63,410 nucleotides of DNA from Herbinix sp. (GCA_029256105.1 JAQSYO010000035.1:1-63410); one strand, 5' to 3'. Counted from the first letter of the stretch, positions 8,890-17,289 are shown. The notes: generated from the letters alone by a model not told the origin. Program-made: numbers and translations.

Positions 8890-9885
8890 TTGTCACATTT
8901 ACTGGAAGTATCTGAACTTAAAACAGTTTTTGAAGGTGATTCGGGTAAGACAATTAGTGTCGATGATGTGAGTTTTTATATAAATCGTGGAGAAACACTT
9001 TGCATCGTTGGAGAATCAGGATGCGGGAAAAGTGTTACTTCCCTTTCCATCATGAGACTTTTGGGTCGTGGTGGAGAAGTGGTACAAGGGCAGATTCTAT
9101 TTGAGGATAAGAATTTATTAAAACTTACAGAGAAAGAATTGGATCAAATCCGCGGAAATGAACTAACCATGATTTTTCAGGACGCATTAACGTCTTTAAA
9201 TCCTGTTTTTACCATCGGTAATCAATTAGTAGAAAGTATTCGTGCACACCTATCCCATAATAAAGAGGAAGCAAAATTACATGCACTGCGATTGCTTGAA
9301 AAAGTAGGGCTTTCCGAACCCAAGAAAATGATGAAAAAGTATCCATTCACCTTATCCGGAGGAATGCGCCAGAGAGTAATGATCGCTATGTCACTTTCCT
9401 GTAATCCGAAGTTATTGATCGCCGATGAACCAACAACAGCTCTGGATGTAACGATACAGGCACAAATTATGAATCTGCTGCGTGAGTTGCAAAATGAATT
9501 TTCAATGTCAATTATGTTAATAACACATGATATCGGTGTTGTTGCGCAGATGGCGGACAGAGTGTTGGTTATGTATGCCGGTCAGGTGGTGGAGGAAGCA
9601 ACGGTGTATGATTTATTTCAGCATCCGGCACATCCATACACGCAAGCTTTATTAAAGACAGTACCAAGTATTATCGATGGTGAGGATAGACAGCTGGAGT
9701 CCATTGCAGGTGCTGTACCGGAGAATTATCAGGATATCGTTGGCTGCCGTTTTGCAGGAAGATGCCCCTATAAAGTTGAAGCCTGTGAAAAAGTACAGGT
9801 ATTAAAAAGGGTGGGGCATAAACATTCTTCCCGCTGTCATCTGGCAGAACAGCTGATGAATCCATTTGAAGCAGGGGAGGTGTAG
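8890..9885 (+). CDS. Peptide/oligosaccharide ABC transporter ATP-binding protein (OppD/DppD type)
   Basis: This cytoplasmic ATPase of an Opp/Dpp-type importer is 332 residues from the chosen start. It has Walker A GESGCGKS, Q-loop MIFQDALTSLNPV, the signature LSGGMRQRV, Walker B LLIADEPTTALD and the switch His in LITHDIG. A C-terminal oligopeptide/dipeptide domain carries the Cys cluster GCRFAGRCPYKVEACEKV, typical of 4Fe-4S or metal binding in this subfamily. The TTG at 8890 is preferred because GGGAGTGG stands 4-5 bases upstream and the product then begins MSHLLEVSELKT, as in relatives. In-frame ATGs at 8812, 8863 and 8872 are alternatives, but the first lies inside the terminator hairpin. 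The next gene follows after 2 bases. Confidence 0.9.
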   Translation: MSHLLEVSELKTVFEGDSGKTISVDDVSFYINRGETLCIVGESGCGKSVTSLSIMRLLGRGGEVVQGQILFEDKNLLKLTEKELDQIRGNELTMIFQDALTSLNPVFTIGNQLVESIRAHLSHNKEEAKLHALRLLEKVGLSEPKKMMKKYPFTLSGGMRQRVMIAMSLSCNPKLLIADEPTTALDVTIQAQIMNLLRELQNEFSMSIMLITHDIGVVAQMADRVLVMYAGQVVEEATVYDLFQHPAHPYTQALLKTVPSIIDGEDRQLESIAGAVPENYQDIVGCRFAGRCPYKVEACEKVQVLKRVGHKHSSRCHLAEQLMNPFEAGEV

Positions 9886-9887
9886 AT

Positions 9888-11006
9888 TTGAAGGATTCAA
9901 CTCAAACAGAAACAACCCTCCTTGAGGTGAAGGACTTAAAGAAATATTATCCGGTCAAAGGCGGGTTGATTGAACATACCGTAGCGAATATTAAAGCAGT
10001 GGATGGCGTAGATTTTTCAATTAAGAAGGGCGAAACGCTTGGATTGGTGGGCGAATCCGGTTGCGGGAAATCTACTATAGGTAAATTGATTGTATCGCTG
10101 GAGAAGCCAACTGCGGGTTCTATTATTTATAAAGGACAGGATTTGTTGGAAATGTCTGCTCGGCAGAGTAGGAGGATTCGAACACAATTGCAGATGGTGT
10201 TTCAGGACTCGTATTCTTCGCTAAATCCCAGAAAACATATATACGAAATACTAGCAATTCCAATGTTATACCATGGGATCGCTACGAAAAACAATGTGGA
10301 TTGGGAAGTAAACCGACTGCTTGATTTAGTTGGGCTACCGCAAAACAGCAAGGGGAGGTATCCCCATGAATTTTCTGGAGGTCAACGGCAAAGAATTGGA
10401 ATTGCAAAAGCATTATCTCTAAAGCCGGAATTAATTGTATGTGATGAACCGGTAAGTGCTCTCGATGTATCAATTCAAGCTCAGATTTTGAATTTGCTTC
10501 GTGAATTACAGAAAGAATTGAATTTAACCTGTTTGTTTATCGGACATGGTTTGGGAGCTGTGAACTATGTCAGTGACAGAATCGCTGTTATGTATCTGGG
10601 CAAAATAGTTGAGATTGCGAAAGCGAAAGAATTGTTTGCAAATCCAAAACACCCCTATACCCGTGCAATATGTGATGCAGCACCAACCTTAGATCCTACT
10701 GACAGAAAGAAAGAAGCAATTATTTTACCGGGAGAAATCGGTTCAAATATAGCACCACCGACCGGATGCCGTTTTCATCCACGCTGCAAGTTTGCAATAA
10801 GACGGTGTAATCAGATGGAGCAGATTCTGAAACCAATTAATTCAGTAAGTGCTCGTCTTGTGGCTTGTGATGTAGTGTTGTCGCAGGAAGGAGGAAGCTC
10901 CTTTCAAGAGGCAAACCCAAATGGAGAAAGCTCCTTTCAAGAGGCAAAACCGAAAGGAGAAATCTCCTTTCAAGAAACAAAATCGAAAGGAGGGGAGGTA
11001 TGGTAA
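9888..11006 (+). CDS. Peptide/oligosaccharide ABC transporter ATP-binding protein (OppF/DppF type) with repeat tail
   Basis: This second ATPase of the importer pairs with the OppD-type subunit. It starts at TTG 9888, seven bases after AGGGGAGG. It has Walker A GESGCGKST, Q-loop MVFQDSYSSLNPR, signature FSGGQRQRI and Walker B LIVCDEPVSALD. The switch His stands in FIGHGLGAV, where relatives usually have THDL. The C-terminal Cys region is GCRFHPRCKFAIRRC. Residues after about 333 form an unusual tail of three 11-residue repeats (S-F-Q-E-A-x-P-x-G-E type) coded by a 33-bp DNA tandem repeat. The last coding bases overlap the start of the next gene by 7 bases, so translation is coupled. Confidence 0.9.
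   Translation: MKDSTQTETTLLEVKDLKKYYPVKGGLIEHTVANIKAVDGVDFSIKKGETLGLVGESGCGKSTIGKLIVSLEKPTAGSIIYKGQDLLEMSARQSRRIRTQLQMVFQDSYSSLNPRKHIYEILAIPMLYHGIATKNNVDWEVNRLLDLVGLPQNSKGRYPHEFSGGQRQRIGIAKALSLKPELIVCDEPVSALDVSIQAQILNLLRELQKELNLTCLFIGHGLGAVNYVSDRIAVMYLGKIVEIAKAKELFANPKHPYTRAICDAAPTLDPTDRKKEAIILPGEIGSNIAPPTGCRFHPRCKFAIRRCNQMEQILKPINSVSARLVACDVVLSQEGGSSFQEANPNGESSFQEAKPKGEISFQETKSKGGEVW
10891..10989 (+). repeat. 33-bp tandem repeat x3 with Shine-Dalgarno/anti-Shine-Dalgarno hairpins, leading into oppB
   Basis: Units start at 10891, 10924 and 10957. Each has CTCCTTTC (10898, 10931, 10964). The second and third end in GAAAGGAG (10952-10959, 10985-10992), the exact reverse complement; the first ends in a decayed version. 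The last GAAAGGAG runs on into GGGAGG, the ribosome site of oppB (ATG 11000). The mRNA can therefore fold each unit into a hairpin, the last one covering part of the oppB site. Confidence 0.85.
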
Positions 11007-11947
11007 AGTATATTATCAAACGCATCTTAATCGCATTGCCGGTATTGATTGGAATAACCATTGTTGATTATGCAATTATGTGTTTAGCAGGCAGCCCATT
11101 AGCTATGTTGCAAGGACCTCGAGTTTCGGAGGCTGCAGTACAGGCGAAGGCAATCACACTGGGACTGGATCAGCCAATCTATATTCAATATTTTGTTTGG
11201 CTGAAAGAACTACTACATGGAAATATGGGGTATTCCATTAAAAATTATCAACCGGTTGCATCCATGATAGCAACCCACTTGGGGCCAACCCTATTATTAA
11301 TGGGTGCTTCTCTAGTTGTAAGTATGTTGATTGCAGTACCAGCAGGGATTTATAGTGCGACACATCAATATTCGATAAAGGACTACTCCGTGGTTACTTT
11401 GTCCTTCTTAGGTACGAGTGTACCAGGGTTTTTCCTATCCTTATTACTAATCTACCTTTTTACAATTAAGCTGGGCTGGTTACCGTCCAGTGGAATGTCT
11501 TCGTTGGGGACAGGGGGGGATTTTATTGATGTTGTAAAACACATGGTAATGCCCGTTATTGTCTTGGCAACCTCAATGGCTGGAACAAATATCCGATATA
11601 TCAGAAGTGCGGTTCTTGAAATCCTGCAACAGGATTATTTGCGTACCGCTCGTGCGAAAGGAATCGGTAACTTCCTGGTTATTAATAAACATGCACTACG
11701 GAATGCATTAGTGTCGATAGTAACAGTAATTGGAATGCAAATTCCTATTTTGTTCGGTGGTGCAGTTATTATTGAACAAGTGTATTCCTGGCCGGGTTTA
11801 GGATTAATGACAATGAGTGCTATTACGAATCGTGATTATCCGGTAATCATGGGTGTGTGTCTTTTATCAGCAATCGTCGTGTTGTTAGCAAATTTACTGA
11901 CGGATATTCTATATGCCGTAGTTGATCCTACGATTCAATACAAGTAG
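11000..11947 (+). CDS. Peptide/oligosaccharide ABC transporter permease (OppB/DppB type)
   Basis: This 315-residue inner-membrane permease has about six transmembrane segments. The N-terminus MVKYIIKRILIALPVLIGIT and the family motif ARAKGIGNFLVINKHALRNAL (EAA-type loop contacting the ATPase) identify it; GGAVIIEQVYSWPGLG is typical of OppB/DppB. It overlaps the preceding ATPase gene by 7 bases. The ribosome site GGAGGGGAGG lies inside the end of that gene's 33-bp repeat array, so its translation may depend on ribosomes passing through the repeat. The OppC-type partner follows after 18 bases. Confidence 0.93.
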   Translation: MVKYIIKRILIALPVLIGITIVDYAIMCLAGSPLAMLQGPRVSEAAVQAKAITLGLDQPIYIQYFVWLKELLHGNMGYSIKNYQPVASMIATHLGPTLLLMGASLVVSMLIAVPAGIYSATHQYSIKDYSVVTLSFLGTSVPGFFLSLLLIYLFTIKLGWLPSSGMSSLGTGGDFIDVVKHMVMPVIVLATSMAGTNIRYIRSAVLEILQQDYLRTARAKGIGNFLVINKHALRNALVSIVTVIGMQIPILFGGAVIIEQVYSWPGLGLMTMSAITNRDYPVIMGVCLLSAIVVLLANLLTDILYAVVDPTIQYK

Positions 11948-11965
11948 TGGCGAGGAGATTATATA

Positions 11966-12844
11966 ATGGCGAAACAAATAAATATTCAAAGTGAAAAATA
12001 TTTGCAAACGATCTGGCGTCGCTTTCGTCGTCATAGATTAGCATTGATTAGCTCCATAGTGTTTAGCGTGATTGCAGCTGCAGCATTATTAGCGCCATTG
12101 ATTGCACCCTATGGTCCGAATGAAATTGTGGGAGTATTCAGTGGAGAACCAAGTAGTAAATTCTTATTGGGTACAGATCAAATCGGTCGGGATGTGTTAA
12201 GCAGATTATTATATGCTACGAGGGTATCTTTGTTGGTGGGCATTTTAGCAACAGCGATTTCTACCATTGTTGGCGTTATCTTAGGATTAGTATCCGGCTA
12301 TTTTGGTGGTGTGGTGGATATGGCTATTATGCGGTTTACAGATATGGTGATGTCCTTCCCATATATTTTGTTGGTACTGGTTGCAGCATCTATCTTCAAA
12401 CCGGGACTGTGGAATATCATCCTGATCCTCGGCTTCGTGGATTGGCCTGGAATTGCAAGACTTGTTCGTGGTAATGTGCTAAGCTTGCGTGAAACCAATT
12501 TTGTAAAAGGAAGCATAGTAGCAGGAATGCCCAAAAGACATATTTTGTTATCAGAAATTTTACCGAATACAATAGCACCGATTCTTGTTTATGCAACCTC
12601 GGTCGTGGCAATTTCTATGTTGGATGAAGCAGCTTTAAGCTTTCTGGGAATGGGAGTTCAACCTCCAACAGCAAGCCTCGGTAATATGCTAAATGGAGCC
12701 CAATCCCTGACGGTTTTAACCTCGAAACCATGGCTGTGGATTCCCGCAGGCTCCTTAATCGTTACATTAGTAATCTCCATCAGTTTTATCGGAGATGCAC
12801 TAAGAGATGCCGTTGACCCAACAACGAAGACCGGAGCCCGTTAA
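11966..12844 (+). CDS. Peptide/oligosaccharide ABC transporter permease (OppC/DppC type)
   Basis: This 292-residue partner permease has an N-terminal cytoplasmic segment with WRRFRRHRLALIS, as in OppC/DppC proteins, followed by about five or six transmembrane segments. It carries the family sequences LLGTDQIGRDVLSRLLYATR and EAALSFLGMGVQPPTASLG. It completes a five-gene operon ordered binding protein, D, F, B, C. The start ATG follows GAGGAG by about 9 bases. A terminator lies 75 bases downstream. Confidence 0.93.
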   Translation: MAKQINIQSEKYLQTIWRRFRRHRLALISSIVFSVIAAAALLAPLIAPYGPNEIVGVFSGEPSSKFLLGTDQIGRDVLSRLLYATRVSLLVGILATAISTIVGVILGLVSGYFGGVVDMAIMRFTDMVMSFPYILLVLVAASIFKPGLWNIILILGFVDWPGIARLVRGNVLSLRETNFVKGSIVAGMPKRHILLSEILPNTIAPILVYATSVVAISMLDEAALSFLGMGVQPPTASLGNMLNGAQSLTVLTSKPWLWIPAGSLIVTLVISISFIGDALRDAVDPTTKTGAR

Positions 12845-12917
12845 TTTTCAAATGTGTTTTATAAATAAATTCTACAGGAACAATTCAAACTAAACATTAT
12901 ATAAAATATTAAAAAAG

Positions 12918-12947
12918 TTCCAAGTTAGTACTCCTTGGGATTTTTTT
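12918..12947 (+). terminator. Rho-independent terminator of the ABC operon
   Basis: TTCCAAG (12918-12924) pairs with CTTGGGA (12934-12940, one G-U pair), and seven Ts follow. Confidence 0.75.
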
Positions 12948-12952
12948 AATAT

Positions 12953-12986
12953 ACCACTTTCAAAGAGTGGGCAGAAATGTTATAAT
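12953..12986 (+). promoter_or_regulatory. Promoter (extended -10) of the gdpP leader, with an inverted repeat at -35
   Basis: TGTTATAAT (12978-12986) is an extended -10 element. The -35 region is weak (TTTCAA at 12958-12963) but lies inside the imperfect inverted repeat CCACTTT / AAGAGTGG (12953-12970), a possible regulator site. Transcription would begin near 12991, right at the closing stem of the structured RNA. Confidence 0.55.
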
Positions 12987-12991
12987 GTACG

Positions 12992-13113
12992 GGATAAGCA
13001 AAGGTCGACGACTAGCAGTCAAGATCGGAAGCATTCATGCTCCCAGGCTGGAAGGATAGTGATTGACCACATAACGCGAGCGAGTAAATGAAGTTTATGA
13101 GCTTTGCTTATTC
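12992..13113 (+). ncRNA. Candidate structured leader RNA upstream of gdpP (class not recognised)
   Basis: GGATAAGCAAAG (12992-13003) pairs over 12 bp (one G-U) with CTTTGCTTATTC (13102-13113), closing an approximately 122-nt domain. Inside are a hairpin in 13034-13052 (AGCAT/ATGCT plus GG/CC), a GGTC/GACC pairing, a CATAA/TTATG pairing and short GC-rich arms. This suggests a multibranched fold. It starts at the expected transcription start and lies 57 bases before the gdpP ATG. No U-run follows, so any control would more likely be translational. I compared it by eye with the cores of c-di-AMP (ydaO), c-di-GMP, TPP, SAM, purine, THF and other riboswitches and with SRP RNA, and saw no match. 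Confidence 0.5.
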
Positions 13114-13170
13114 AACACTATCTAATACTAGTACAAAATTCATACCCACCCAATTAAGGAGCCCTAACCC

Positions 13171-15231
13171 ATGAGCCGAAAATTAAAACTTAGAGGTGCA
13201 CTAAAAGTGTATTTAATGTGGCCGTTCATTTTGACGACCATGTTGCTGTGCATGAATCTGAGTATTTATGCGATAGATAGAAAGGCTGGTTTAGTCATGA
13301 CTGGCTTTACATTTATATATTTTTTAATGGCAATCGCTATTTATCTTTCCAAGCGTCATACCATTGCCTCAGAATTGGTTCGCTATGCCATGGATTACGG
13401 GCAGGTGCAAAAACGATTATTAAAGGAACTTAATCTTCCTTATGCGATTTTGGATGTGGATGGACGTATGCAATGGGGTAATGATGAATTTATGGATGTC
13501 ATTCATGAAAAAAGTGCTGCAAGGCGTTCCATATTCAATATTTTTCCTGAGATAACAGAAGAGACTTTACCGAAGAAGGAAAAGGATGAAGAACTGCATA
13601 TAACGCTACACGGTCGTCATTACAAGGTGCTGCTTCGTAAGGTGATTGCACCTGATTTCGACGAAGATGCTAACTGGAATACACATGATATAGAAAACGC
13701 CTGGGATGACCGTAATGCACTAATTGCAATGTATTTGTACGATGAGACAGAGATTATTACTCTTTTAAAAGAGAATAAAGAGCAGAAATTAATCACTGGT
13801 TTATTATATATTGATAATTATGAAGAAGCCCTAGAGAGTATTGATGAGGTAAGACGATCCTTGCTTACTGCGTTAGTGGATCGGAAGATCAATAAATATA
13901 TGCAGGGCATTGATGCTATAATAAAGAAGCTGGAAAAAGATAAGTATATCTTTGTATTTCAGCAAAAGTATCTGCCCTTCTTACAAACAAGTAAGTTCGC
14001 TGTGCTGGAAGAGGTCCGTGGTGTGAATATTGGTAATGAGATGTCAGTTACCATTAGTATCGGTCTAGGTGTGAATGCAGATACCTATATTAGCGGTTAT
14101 GAATACGCAAGAGCTGCAATTGACCTAGCGCTTGGTAGAGGTGGAGATCAGGCAGTTATTAAAGATAGGGAGAAGATATCCTATTACGGAGGCAAGAGTA
14201 TCCAGGTTGAGAAGAGTACCCGTGTAAAAGCAAGAGTGAAAGCACATGCTTTCCGTGAATTTGTAGAGGCTAAAGATAAGATTGTTATCATGGGACATAA
14301 AATCGGGGATATTGATTCGTTTGGATCTGCAATCGGTGTATATCGTATTGCAAAATCCTTTAATAAAAAGGCACACATTGTTATTAATGAGGTTACATCC
14401 TCACTGAGACCAATGATGAATAAATTTGTTGGTAATCCGGATTATGAAGAAGATATGTTCTTAAAGAATGAACAGGCGAAGGAAATTGTGGATATAAATA
14501 CACTACTGGTTATTGTAGATGTAAATCGTCCGAGCTATCTAGAGTGTGCAGAGCTATTGGAACGTACGAAGACCATCGTCACATTCGACCATCATAGACA
14601 AACCAATGAAGCAATTGATACGGCTGTTTTATCTTATGTAGAGCCATATGCTTCCTCAACGAGTGAGATGATTGCAGAGATTATGCAATACATCGGCGGT
14701 AACTTAAAATTAAAGCCATTGGAAGCAGATGCACTCTATGCGGGTATCATGATTGATACGAATAACTTTTTGACAAAAGCAGGTGTTAGAACCTTTGAAG
14801 CAGCGGCATATCTGCGAAGGAGCGGGGCGGATGTTACCAGAATTCGTAAATCCTTCCGTAGCGATATGGCAGATTTTAAGACGAAAGCAGATGCAATTAG
14901 CAGTACCGAGGTTTATCTGAATCATTATGCAATTGCTGTCTGTTCCGGTTCCGAGGTGGACAGCCCTATGATTTTAGGAGCACAGGTAGCAAATGACCTT
15001 CTTAATATTACAGATATAAAAGCTACATTTGTATTAACGGACTATAATGATATAATTTATATCAGTGCCAGATCCATCGATGAGGTAAATGTTCAGGTGG
15101 TTATGGAGAAATTGGGTGGTGGCGGTCACTTAAGCGTTGCCGGAGCCCAATTGGAGAACACAACAATTCAAGATGCAATGATAAAAATCAAAACTACCTT
15201 GGCTACAATGTATGAAGAAGGAGAACTATAG
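13171..15231 (+). CDS. gdpP: Cyclic-di-AMP phosphodiesterase, DHH family
   Basis: This 686-residue membrane protein hydrolyses the second messenger c-di-AMP to pApA. Two transmembrane segments lie within about residues 14-62. A PAS-like domain (about 78-155) and a degenerate GGDEF domain (about 175-330) follow, then the DHH domain with metal ligands in GHKIGDIDSFG (His376, Asp380, Asp382) and the DHH triplet at 473-475. The DHHA1 domain ends in GGGGHLSVAGAQ. Length and order match B. subtilis GdpP (YybT). An AAGGAG site stands 9 bases before the ATG. It precedes rplI and dnaB, as in many Firmicutes, and sits behind an unrecognised structured leader that may tune its level. Confidence 0.95.
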   Translation: MSRKLKLRGALKVYLMWPFILTTMLLCMNLSIYAIDRKAGLVMTGFTFIYFLMAIAIYLSKRHTIASELVRYAMDYGQVQKRLLKELNLPYAILDVDGRMQWGNDEFMDVIHEKSAARRSIFNIFPEITEETLPKKEKDEELHITLHGRHYKVLLRKVIAPDFDEDANWNTHDIENAWDDRNALIAMYLYDETEIITLLKENKEQKLITGLLYIDNYEEALESIDEVRRSLLTALVDRKINKYMQGIDAIIKKLEKDKYIFVFQQKYLPFLQTSKFAVLEEVRGVNIGNEMSVTISIGLGVNADTYISGYEYARAAIDLALGRGGDQAVIKDREKISYYGGKSIQVEKSTRVKARVKAHAFREFVEAKDKIVIMGHKIGDIDSFGSAIGVYRIAKSFNKKAHIVINEVTSSLRPMMNKFVGNPDYEEDMFLKNEQAKEIVDINTLLVIVDVNRPSYLECAELLERTKTIVTFDHHRQTNEAIDTAVLSYVEPYASSTSEMIAEIMQYIGGNLKLKPLEADALYAGIMIDTNNFLTKAGVRTFEAAAYLRRSGADVTRIRKSFRSDMADFKTKADAISSTEVYLNHYAIAVCSGSEVDSPMILGAQVANDLLNITDIKATFVLTDYNDIIYISARSIDEVNVQVVMEKLGGGGHLSVAGAQLENTTIQDAMIKIKTTLATMYEEGEL

Positions 15232-15260
15232 TCAATTCGGTGAGTAAAGGAGAGAGACGA

Positions 15261-15707
15261 ATGGATATTATATTAACACAGGATGTGAAAGCGCTCGGTA
15301 AAAAGGGTGAAGTCGTTAAGGTTAGTGACGGGTATGCAAGAAATTTTATTCTGCCAAAAAAGCTTGGAATGGAAGCGACAAAGCAGAATATATATGATTT
15401 AAATGCGCAAAAGGCAGCGGAAGTGAAGAAGCAGAAGGAGCTTTTAGAAGAAGCAAAAAATTATGCGAAGAAGCTGGAAGAACTCACGATAAAAGTATCA
15501 ATTAAAGCTGGTGAGGGCGGTAAGACCTTCGGATCTGTTTCTACAAAGGAAATTGCAGCTGCCGCCAAGGAACAGTTTAATATAGACCTTGATAAGAAAA
15601 AACTTCAACTAAATGATCCAATTAAAAACGCAGGCTCTTATACAGTGCCTGTGAAAGTGCATCCACAAGTAACTGCAGAGATGAAGATTAAGGTGGAAGC
15701 AGTATAA
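15261..15707 (+). CDS. rplI: 50S ribosomal protein L9
   Basis: This 148-residue protein starts with MDIILTQDVKALGKKGEVVKV, the L9 N-terminal domain that binds 23S rRNA, followed by the long connecting helix and the C-terminal domain (GSVSTKEIAAAAKEQF). The ATG at 15261 is chosen because AAAGGAG stands 8 bases upstream and L9 proteins begin here. An earlier GTG at 15240 would add seven residues not typical of the family. It lies 29 bases after gdpP and is probably co-transcribed with it. Confidence 0.97.
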   Translation: MDIILTQDVKALGKKGEVVKVSDGYARNFILPKKLGMEATKQNIYDLNAQKAAEVKKQKELLEEAKNYAKKLEELTIKVSIKAGEGGKTFGSVSTKEIAAAAKEQFNIDLDKKKLQLNDPIKNAGSYTVPVKVHPQVTAEMKIKVEAV

Positions 15708-15783
15708 CTAAGTTAGTTATGACAAGTGAATTGTATTTATTATAATGAATATTATATTTTGATGATTTTTTATATTAATAAAT

Positions 15784-15850
15784 TATATTTCATAATGGAT
15801 TACATTTAATGGATTACATTTCAAAATGGATTATATTTCATAATGATTTT
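15784..15850 (+). repeat. AT-rich degenerate 14-17-bp tandem repeats upstream of dnaB
   Basis: Three to four copies of a TAYATTTCAWAATGGAT-like unit start at 15784, 15801, 15815 and 15832; a looser version continues to about 15890. They fill the rplI-dnaB gap. No coding potential is seen. The role is unknown. Confidence 0.7.
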
Positions 15851-15896
15851 TATTTTATAGTGAATTAATATTTCATAGTGAATTTAAGTGTTTTTT

Positions 15897-15936
15897 GTGA
15901 GTGTAATTAATTCTCGAATGAATTAATTACATTCAC
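15897..15936. repeat. 17-bp inverted repeat just upstream of dnaB
   Basis: GTGAGTGTAATTAATTC (15897-15913) and GAATTAATTACATTCAC (15920-15936) are reverse complements with one mismatch, separated by 6 bases. No T-run follows, so a standard terminator is unlikely. It lies 24 bases before the dnaB ATG, so it could fold in the leader or bind a dimeric protein. Confidence 0.75.
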
Positions 15937-15960
15937 TTTCATCTGCGAGGAGGATTACAA

Positions 15961-17289
15961 ATGGATGAATCGTTTATAAAGAGAATACTTCCCCACAGCG
16001 CAGAAGCAGAACAGTCTGTTATCGGTTCCATGATTATGGATAGGGATGCCATCGTTGCAGCCTCTGAAGTTATTAGCGGAACTGATTTCTATGAACATCA
16101 GTATAGTATCTTATTTGATACCATGGTGGAGCTATTTGGCGAGGGGAAGCCGGTGGACTTGGTTACGTTACAAGACCGTCTGAAGGAGAAGGATGTACCT
16201 CCACAGGTGTGCAGCTTGGAGTTTATCAGGGATTTGGTTACTTCCGTACCAACCTCAGCTAATGTTAGGTATTATGCGCAGATTGTACGAGACAAAGCAG
16301 TACTTCGAAGGCTAATCAAGGTAACGGAGGAGACGGCGAATGAATGTTATCTGGATAAAGATAAACTGGATACTATTTTGGAAAAGACAGAAAAACAGGT
16401 CTTTGATATTGTTCAGAACAGAGGAAGCAAGGAGTTCTCCGATATTAAGGAAGTTGTACTTAGATCAATTGATAGTATAGAAGCTGCTGCTAAGAATCAA
16501 GGCAGCGTTACGGGTGTGGCAACCGGCTTCTATGATCTTGATTATAAAACAGCCGGGATGCAGCCCTCCGATCTAATCCTGATTGCGGCCAGACCCTCCA
16601 TGGGTAAAACAGCCTTTGCCCTGAACATAGCGGAATATGTGGCGTTGAAATCCAATGTTACAACAGCAGTATTTAGTTTGGAAATGTCACAAGATCAGTT
16701 GGTTAAGCGTGTACTTGCCATGAATTCACGTGTAGACTCTCAAGCAATAAGAACCGGTTCCTTGACGGGAGAAGACTGGGCAAGCCTTATGGAGAGTGCT
16801 CGTGTTATTGGTAATTCCAACTTGGTAATTGATGATACATCGTCGATTTCAGTAAGTGAACTTCGCTCCAAATGTAGAAAATTAAAATTAGAGAAGAACC
16901 TTGGTTTGGTTATAATCGATTACCTACAGTTAATGTCAGGAAGTAAAAAGTCAGAATCTAGGCAGCAGGAAATCTCAGAGATATCCCGTTCGCTGAAGTC
17001 TTTAGCCAGAGAGGTAAATGTTCCAGTCATTGCACTTTCACAGTTAAGCCGTGCGGTGGAACAACGACCGGATAAACGACCAATGCTCTCCGACTTAAGA
17101 GAGTCCGGTGCGATTGAGCAGGATGCCGACGTTGTTATGTTTATTTACCGAGATGATTATTATAACAAGGATACGGAAGAGCCAGGAGTCTCTGAAATCA
17201 TTATTGGTAAGCAGAGAAATGGACCAACCGGCACCGTTAAGCTTGCTTGGCAGGCGCAATTTACAAAGTTTGCAAATCTGGAACGATAA
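15961..17289 (+). CDS. dnaB: Replicative DNA helicase
   Basis: This 442-residue hexameric 5'-3' helicase unwinds the fork. The N-terminal domain spans about 1-150 (LPHSAEAEQSVIGSM). A linker leads to the RecA-like C-terminal domain, with Walker A ARPSMGKTA (Lys216), Walker B LVIIDYLQLM, and the DnaB motif VIALSQLSRAVEQR. The arginine-finger region is EQDADVVMFIYR. Length and motifs are normal, and no intein is present. GAGGAGG stands 7-8 bases before the ATG. It follows gdpP-rplI, the standard Firmicutes order, but is separated by a repeat-rich 253-base gap. Confidence 0.97.
   Translation: MDESFIKRILPHSAEAEQSVIGSMIMDRDAIVAASEVISGTDFYEHQYSILFDTMVELFGEGKPVDLVTLQDRLKEKDVPPQVCSLEFIRDLVTSVPTSANVRYYAQIVRDKAVLRRLIKVTEETANECYLDKDKLDTILEKTEKQVFDIVQNRGSKEFSDIKEVVLRSIDSIEAAAKNQGSVTGVATGFYDLDYKTAGMQPSDLILIAARPSMGKTAFALNIAEYVALKSNVTTAVFSLEMSQDQLVKRVLAMNSRVDSQAIRTGSLTGEDWASLMESARVIGNSNLVIDDTSSISVSELRSKCRKLKLEKNLGLVIIDYLQLMSGSKKSESRQQEISEISRSLKSLAREVNVPVIALSQLSRAVEQRPDKRPMLSDLRESGAIEQDADVVMFIYRDDYYNKDTEEPGVSEIIIGKQRNGPTGTVKLAWQAQFTKFANLER

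Noticed and set aside
12992..13113. Assignment of the gdpP leader to SRP RNA or a c-di-AMP riboswitch
   Set aside because: The SRP core (GGAAGGAAGCAGC type) and the ydaO conserved blocks are absent; only a short GGAAGGA match exists.
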